DNA of 64,000 nt from a bacterium (GTDB lineage: Bacteria > Elusimicrobiota > Elusimicrobia > UBA1565 > UBA9628). A program made the position numbers and the translations under genes. Location: assembly GCA_021822495.1 (NCBI GenBank), contig JAKAQO010000007.1, positions 46,777 through 110,776 of the forward strand, given 5' to 3'. Shown here piece after piece: positions 60,830-64,000 of the stretch (the stretch's first letter is position 1; the number at the start of each line of letters is the position of its first letter). The notes beneath the pieces were generated by a model. The model did no database searches and had not been told where the DNA came from. It saw only the letters and a list, made by a program, of their open reading frames with translations.

Positions 60830-61515
60830 TTAACTATCGCTACCGTTTTAAATTTGAAAAAGGCCCGGAAAGAATTTTTGAGATTCAATTAGATGAAGAA
60901 AATTTAAGCATTCAAAACACCATTCCGGCTCCCCTTCCGGAATGGGCGAGGCTTAACGTCTCCAAATGCGAGAATTGTCCATTGATCCAAGAGTCAGTTC
61001 CCTTTTGCCCAACGGCGGCTTCCCTTGTTGGGATCACTCATTCTTTTTCAGAGGTGATGTCCATAGAACTAGCGGAAGTCATCGTTGAAAGCCCCGCTCG
61101 CAACTACTATAAGAAAGTTCCCGCTCAACAGGGGCTTTTTTCGCTTCTAGGAATTTATATGGCGACCAGCGGATGCCCGGTCACTCAAAAACTTCGTCCC
61201 ATGGTGCGCCATCATCTTCCTTTTTCCTCATCACAGGAAACCATTTACCGCGTCCTGACCATGTATTTGGCGGCGCAGTATTACCGCATGAAAAAAGGGC
61301 TCACTCCCGATTGGGAACTTCACGATTTGATTCGTTTTTATGAGGATATTCAGAAAGTGAACGTCGGCTTTAGCCAGCGCTTGCGGCAGGCGGTCAAACA
61401 AGAGTCTTTGACGAATGCGGTCGTTATGCTTGACACCTTGGCTTCCCTATTTCACCACTTCTCTAAGAAAAGCGTAGATTCCCTGGAGAATCTCTTCAAG
61501 CCCTATCTGAAATAA
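60826..61515 (+). CDS. Conserved-looking protein at the end of the leucine operon, unknown
   Basis: From ATG 60826 (ATGA overlap with the lyase gene) the product has 229 residues. The first 60 are beta-like with KFEKGPERIFEIQLD, then CENCPLIQESVPFCPTAASL with three cysteines, and the rest is helical with MATSGCPVTQKLRPMVRHH. The cysteine and histidine residues could bind a metal. I do not recognise the family. Overlap implies co-expression with acyl-CoA metabolism. A longer frame from 60721 is rejected since it runs inside the lyase gene. Confidence 0.75.
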   Translation: MINYRYRFKFEKGPERIFEIQLDEENLSIQNTIPAPLPEWARLNVSKCENCPLIQESVPFCPTAASLVGITHSFSEVMSIELAEVIVESPARNYYKKVPAQQGLFSLLGIYMATSGCPVTQKLRPMVRHHLPFSSSQETIYRVLTMYLAAQYYRMKKGLTPDWELHDLIRFYEDIQKVNVGFSQRLRQAVKQESLTNAVVMLDTLASLFHHFSKKSVDSLENLFKPYLK

Positions 61516-61539
61516 AAAAAGGGACAGTCCCCTTTTTTA
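61514..61539. terminator. GGGACAGTCCCC palindrome, terminator of the leucine operon
   Basis: A run of A, GGGACAGTCCCC, then a run of T directly after the stop codon at 61515. It is an end fragment of the repeat family working as a bidirectional intrinsic terminator. It abuts the tRNA-Arg gene. Confidence 0.7.
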
Positions 61540-61540
61540 T

Positions 61541-61612
61541 TGCGCCCGAGAGGAATTGAACCTCTACTTACAGCTTCGGAGGCTGTCGTGATATCCGTTT
61601 CACCACGGGCGC
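61541..61612 (-). tRNA. tRNA-Arg (anticodon CCG)
   Basis: The minus strand folds as a cloverleaf: acceptor arms GCGCCCG and CGGGCGC with discriminator A, anticodon stem ACAGC/GCTGT with loop CTCCGAA (anticodon CCG), and T-arm with GGTTCAATTCC. CCA is not encoded. It is flanked on both sides by GGGACAGTCCCC repeats. Confidence 0.93.
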
Positions 61613-61613
61613 G

Positions 61614-61725
61614 AAAAAGAAAAAGGGACAGTCCCCTTTTCTCATAATCTTAAGGTCGGGACAGTGCCGTCCCTAAGAATTATGAGGAAGAGGCACAGTC
61701 CCCTTTTAGAATGGGGACTGTGCCT
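61614..61725 (-). repeat. Palindromic GGGAC repeat copy R8 (full length) plus an extra end
   Basis: Read on the minus strand, about 90 bp nearly identical to R7, from AAAAGGGGACTGTGCC to GGGGACTGTCCCTTTT. A further half-copy ATGGGGACTGTGCC lies at 61710-61723. It fills the gap between rplA and tRNA-Arg and may end rplKA transcription. Confidence 0.85.
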
Positions 61726-61730
61726 AATAA

Positions 61731-62414
61731 TTAGAATTTTTGATTAGGATCGACGGAGATTCCAGGCCCCATGCTTGATGAGAGAGTGATGCTCATCATG
61801 TAGGTTCCTTTGGACGATGAGGGCTTGGCCTTTTGGACGGCTTCCAAAACGGCCTTTGCATTCTCGACGACTTTGGCCGGGTCAAAGGAAGCTTTTCCTA
61901 TCGGGACATGAATGATCCCGTAATCATCCACTTTATATTCGACGCGTCCGGCTTTAAGCTCCTTAACGGCTTTTCCCAAGTCCATGGCGACGGTGCCGCT
62001 TTTGGGGTTGGGCATGAGGCCTCGAGGTCCCAGAACTTTTCCGAGTTTGGAAAGGTCCTTCATCATATCGGGGGTTGCGACCAAAACGTCAAATTCCAAA
62101 AATCCTTTTGAGATTTGATCGATTAAGTCGTCCCCGCCGACGATATCGGCGCCGGCCGAGGAAGCTTCCTTCTGCTTGTCTCCTCTGGCGACAACCGCAA
62201 CTTTTTTGGTTTTACCAAGCCCGTTGGGCAAAACAACAGTGCCGCGCACTTGCTGATCGGCTTGTTTGGGGTCGACTCCCAGACGGACATGGAGTTCGAT
62301 GGTCTCGTCAAATTTCGCCGTCGCGCATTTCTTGGAGAGAGCCGCGGCTTCTTCCAGACTGTATATCTTTCCGGTTTCGACTTCTTTGGCTACTAAGGCT
62401 GTTCTTTTTCCCAT
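61731..62414 (-). CDS. rplA: 50S ribosomal protein L1
   Basis: The 227-residue protein has the L1 signature sequences [45 protein letters not shown] and PIGKASF. ATG 62414 ([10 protein letters not shown]) is the start, 4 nt after rplK; the frame open to 62471 lies inside rplK. The usual rplJ-rplL-rpoBC genes do not follow; repeat R8 and a tRNA do. Confidence 0.97.
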   Translation of the reverse strand: MGKRTALVAKEVETGKIYSLEEAAALSKKCATAKFDETIELHVRLGVDPKQADQQVRGTVVLPNGLGKTKKVAVVARGDKQKEASSAGADIVGGDDLIDQISKGFLEFDVLVATPDMMKDLSKLGKVLGPRGLMPNPKSGTVAMDLGKAVKELKAGRVEYKVDDYGIIHVPIGKASFDPAKVVENAKAVLEAVQKAKPSSSKGTYMMSITLSSSMGPGISVDPNQKF

Positions 62415-62418
62415 TTTT

Positions 62419-62847
62419 TTATCCTGTGACCTCAATTCCCATGGAGCGTGCGGTTCCCTTGACCATCTCAACCGCGCTCTTTAAGTCTTTAGTGTTTAAG
62501 TCCGGCATTTTTTTTGTCGCGATTTCTTCCGCTTGCTTGACGGTGATTTTTCCGACCTTGTTTCGATTGGGTTCCCCGGAAGCCTTGGCCAACCCAGCCG
62601 CGCGCTTAAGAAGAGAAGAAATGGGCGGCATTTTGGTGACAAAGGTAAAGGAGCGGTCCTCGTAAACAGTGAGAACTACGGGGATCGTCATTCCCGATTC
62701 CGCTGATTTCGTGCGCTCATTAAACTGTTTGCAGAAATCCATGATGTTGACTCCGTGTTGTCCTAACGCGGGACCCACGGGCGGAGCGGGAGTCGCCCCT
62801 CCGGCGGGAATTTGGAGTTTAACTTGGGTTTTGACTTTTTTTGCCAT
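62419..62847 (-). CDS. rplK: 50S ribosomal protein L11
   Basis: The 142-residue protein contains [20 protein letters not shown] and the C-terminal rRNA-binding [25 protein letters not shown] lies about 9 nt before the start ATG. Confidence 0.98.
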   Translation of the reverse strand: MAKKVKTQVKLQIPAGGATPAPPVGPALGQHGVNIMDFCKQFNERTKSAESGMTIPVVLTVYEDRSFTFVTKMPPISSLLKRAAGLAKASGEPNRNKVGKITVKQAEEIATKKMPDLNTKDLKSAVEMVKGTARSMGIEVTG

Positions 62848-62871
62848 TCTGTTTTTCCTCTTATTATGTGC

Positions 62872-63420
62872 TTATGCTTTCTCAACTTGCAGAAAATCAA
62901 GTTCAACCGGGGTCGGGCGCCCGAAGATCGTGACCATGGCTTTGATTTTGGCCTTGGGTTCGTTAATTTCCTCGACCACTCCGACAAAATGCCTGAAGGG
63001 GCCTTCGATGATGCGGATATTTTCGCCTTTTTCAAACTGAATCGCGGGGCGCGGTTTTTCCGCCGAGGTCGAATCAGTCAGACTCTGAATGGAGAGAACT
63101 TCTTCCTCTGGAAGAGGGGTCGGGTGCGGCTCGCCCAGAAACCCCGCGACTCCGGGAATCCCTTTAACCGTCCAATAGGTAATCTCATCGACTTGCATAT
63201 CGACAAGGATGTATCCAGGAAAAAATTTTCTCTTGGAAACCTTCTTTTTATTTTTCTTAATCTCGACTACGTCTTCCATTGGGACTAGAATCTTAAAAAT
63301 CTTGTCTTGAAGTTTTTCCGTCTCAATTTTGTTTTGGAGAAGCCGGGTTACTTTTTCTTCATGCCCGGTTTGCGTATGAAGAACATACCAGCCGCGCGTC
63401 GCCGTTTGAGTTTGCGTCAT
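62872..63420 (-). CDS. nusG: Transcription termination/antitermination protein NusG
   Basis: The 182-residue protein has an N-terminal NGN domain starting RGWYVLHTQTGHEEKVTRLL and PGYILVDMQ, and a C-terminal KOW domain with KGENIRIIEGPFRHFVGVVEE. It couples RNA polymerase with Rho or the ribosome. Shares one base with secE. Confidence 0.97.
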   Translation of the reverse strand: MTQTQTATRGWYVLHTQTGHEEKVTRLLQNKIETEKLQDKIFKILVPMEDVVEIKKNKKKVSKRKFFPGYILVDMQVDEITYWTVKGIPGVAGFLGEPHPTPLPEEEVLSIQSLTDSTSAEKPRPAIQFEKGENIRIIEGPFRHFVGVVEEINEPKAKIKAMVTIFGRPTPVELDFLQVEKA

Positions 63421-63608
63421 TACCTGCCTCCTAATACCGCCCCTAGAATAATCGATAAGATAAAATCGATTCCCGCCACATAAAGCGAAAAAAGAGCGAC
63501 TAAAATGATGACGACCCGAGTCGACTCAAGGGCTTGCTTGCGAGTCAACCAGGAAGATTTCTTGAGCTCTGAATACGCTTCTTGAACGAACTGCGTTGCC
63601 TTATTCAT
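63420..63608 (-). CDS. secE: Preprotein translocase subunit SecE
   Basis: The 62-residue single-helix subunit has an amphipathic AYSELKKSSWLTRKQALEST and one membrane segment (VVIILVALFSLYVAGIDFIL). It is between tRNA-Trp and nusG, the universal order. Confidence 0.95.
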   Translation of the reverse strand: MNKATQFVQEAYSELKKSSWLTRKQALESTRVVIILVALFSLYVAGIDFILSIILGAVLGGR

Positions 63609-63621
63609 ATTTTTATCCGCG

Positions 63622-63694
63622 CGGGGGCGCCAGGACTTGAACCTGGAGTCTTGGTTTTGGAGACCAATGGTTTAGCCAATTAACCGACACCCCC
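63622..63694 (-). tRNA. tRNA-Trp (anticodon CCA)
   Basis: Minus strand: acceptor arms GGGGGTG and CGCCCCC with discriminator G, anticodon stem TTGGT/ACCAA with loop CTCCAAA (anticodon CCA), T-arm with GGTTCAAGTCC. It lies between rpmG and secE as in many bacteria. Confidence 0.95.
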
Positions 63695-63700
63695 AATTAG

Positions 63701-63856
63701 CTATTGCTTGGACTCCTTGTGCGCGGTAGACTTCCCGCATTTGCGGCAAAACTTGCTCACTTCCAGTTTGTAATCCTTCTTTTTGCCGCGCTGAAAGGTG
63801 TAGTTTTTATCTTTACACACCGAGCACGCAAGAATAGTCATGACTCTGTCGCCCAT
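63701..63856 (-). CDS. rpmG: 50S ribosomal protein L33
   Basis: The 51-residue protein has the zinc-binding CSVC and CRKC pairs and the conserved NYTFQRGKKK. A purine-rich AGGGG lies 5 nt before the ATG. This is the cysteine-containing (zinc) form of L33. Confidence 0.95.
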   Translation of the reverse strand: MGDRVMTILACSVCKDKNYTFQRGKKKDYKLEVSKFCRKCGKSTAHKESKQ

Positions 63857-63877
63857 AAATTCCCCTAGTTTAATTTT

Positions 63878-64000
63878 TCAAGCGATAATATCGCCGACGA
63901 CGCCGGCGCCGACGGTGTGGCCGCCTTCACGAACCGCGAACCGAAGACCTTTCTCAAGCGCGATCGGGCAGATGAGCTCAACATCAATATCAATGTTGTC
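63878..64000 (-). CDS. tuf: Elongation factor Tu, C-terminal fragment (runs off the window)
   Basis: The last 40 codons of tuf: [20 protein letters not shown] and the terminal [15 protein letters not shown]. The 5' part lies beyond the window. Confidence 0.96.
   Translation of the reverse strand, partial: DNIDIDVELICPIALEKGLRFAVREGGHTVGAGVVGDIIA

Noticed and set aside
61541..61725. Prophage or integrative element attachment site at tRNA-Arg
   Set aside because: No integrase gene and no repeat of the tRNA 3' end is visible; the repeats around the tRNA belong to the dispersed family.

Overview
The window is a chromosomal segment of a diderm bacterium with balanced, about 50% GC composition. 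Three things support a diderm: YidC is the long form with a large periplasmic domain, MurE carries the meso-diaminopimelate signature DNPRxEDP, and there are several lipoproteins and exported proteins. Gene style and order suggest Elusimicrobiota or a neighbouring phylum, but this is an impression from the sequence and not a tested placement.

Layout. Positions 1-16,430 (mostly minus strand) hold a System II cytochrome c maturation pair (resB-ccsA) preceded by a small lipoprotein gene, then aspS, then a compact dcw cluster read from a strong promoter at 16.4 kb: mraZ-rsmH-ftsL-ftsI-murE-murF-mraY-murD-ftsW-murG. Genes murC, murB, ddl, ftsQ, ftsA and ftsZ are not in the cluster. Positions 16.4-26.6 kb hold the classical block rpmH-rnpA-yidD-yidC-khpB-mnmE, an MFS transporter, a membrane protein, mnmG-rsmG, and two further proteins. 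Where dnaA often lies upstream of rpmH there is instead a minus-strand defence-like operon (26.7-33.5 kb): a 1594-residue single-chain restriction-modification enzyme, a two-helix membrane protein, a short DprA-like protein and a phosphoribosyltransferase.

Positions 33.6-52.4 kb are mixed: a Bdr-like coiled-coil protein, acetyl-CoA synthetase, a phosphatase, an esterase, an M13 peptidase, exported thioredoxin-like and unknown proteins, recO, glyQS, nadE, lipoproteins and a lytic transglycosylase. Positions 52.4-56.4 kb hold the most unusual locus: a nitroreductase and a ThiF/E1-like enzyme divergent from a CheY receiver and a CheC-acyltransferase fusion, followed by a short exported peptide with two copies of IVSPCSPGHIC behind a perfect FNR-type box. 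Adenosine deaminase and a leucine-degradation cassette follow. The window ends with rplA, rplK, nusG, secE, tRNA-Trp, rpmG and tuf.

Two genome-wide themes stand out. First, at least eleven genes have a TATAAT-like -10 element only 5-9 nt (most often 6) before the start codon, which predicts leaderless mRNAs. Second, a family of short palindromic repeats built around GGGACNGTCCC occurs at about ten places. Some copies act as apparent terminators and some are read in frame as the first or last residues of proteins (RsmH, the Bdr-like protein, ThiF).
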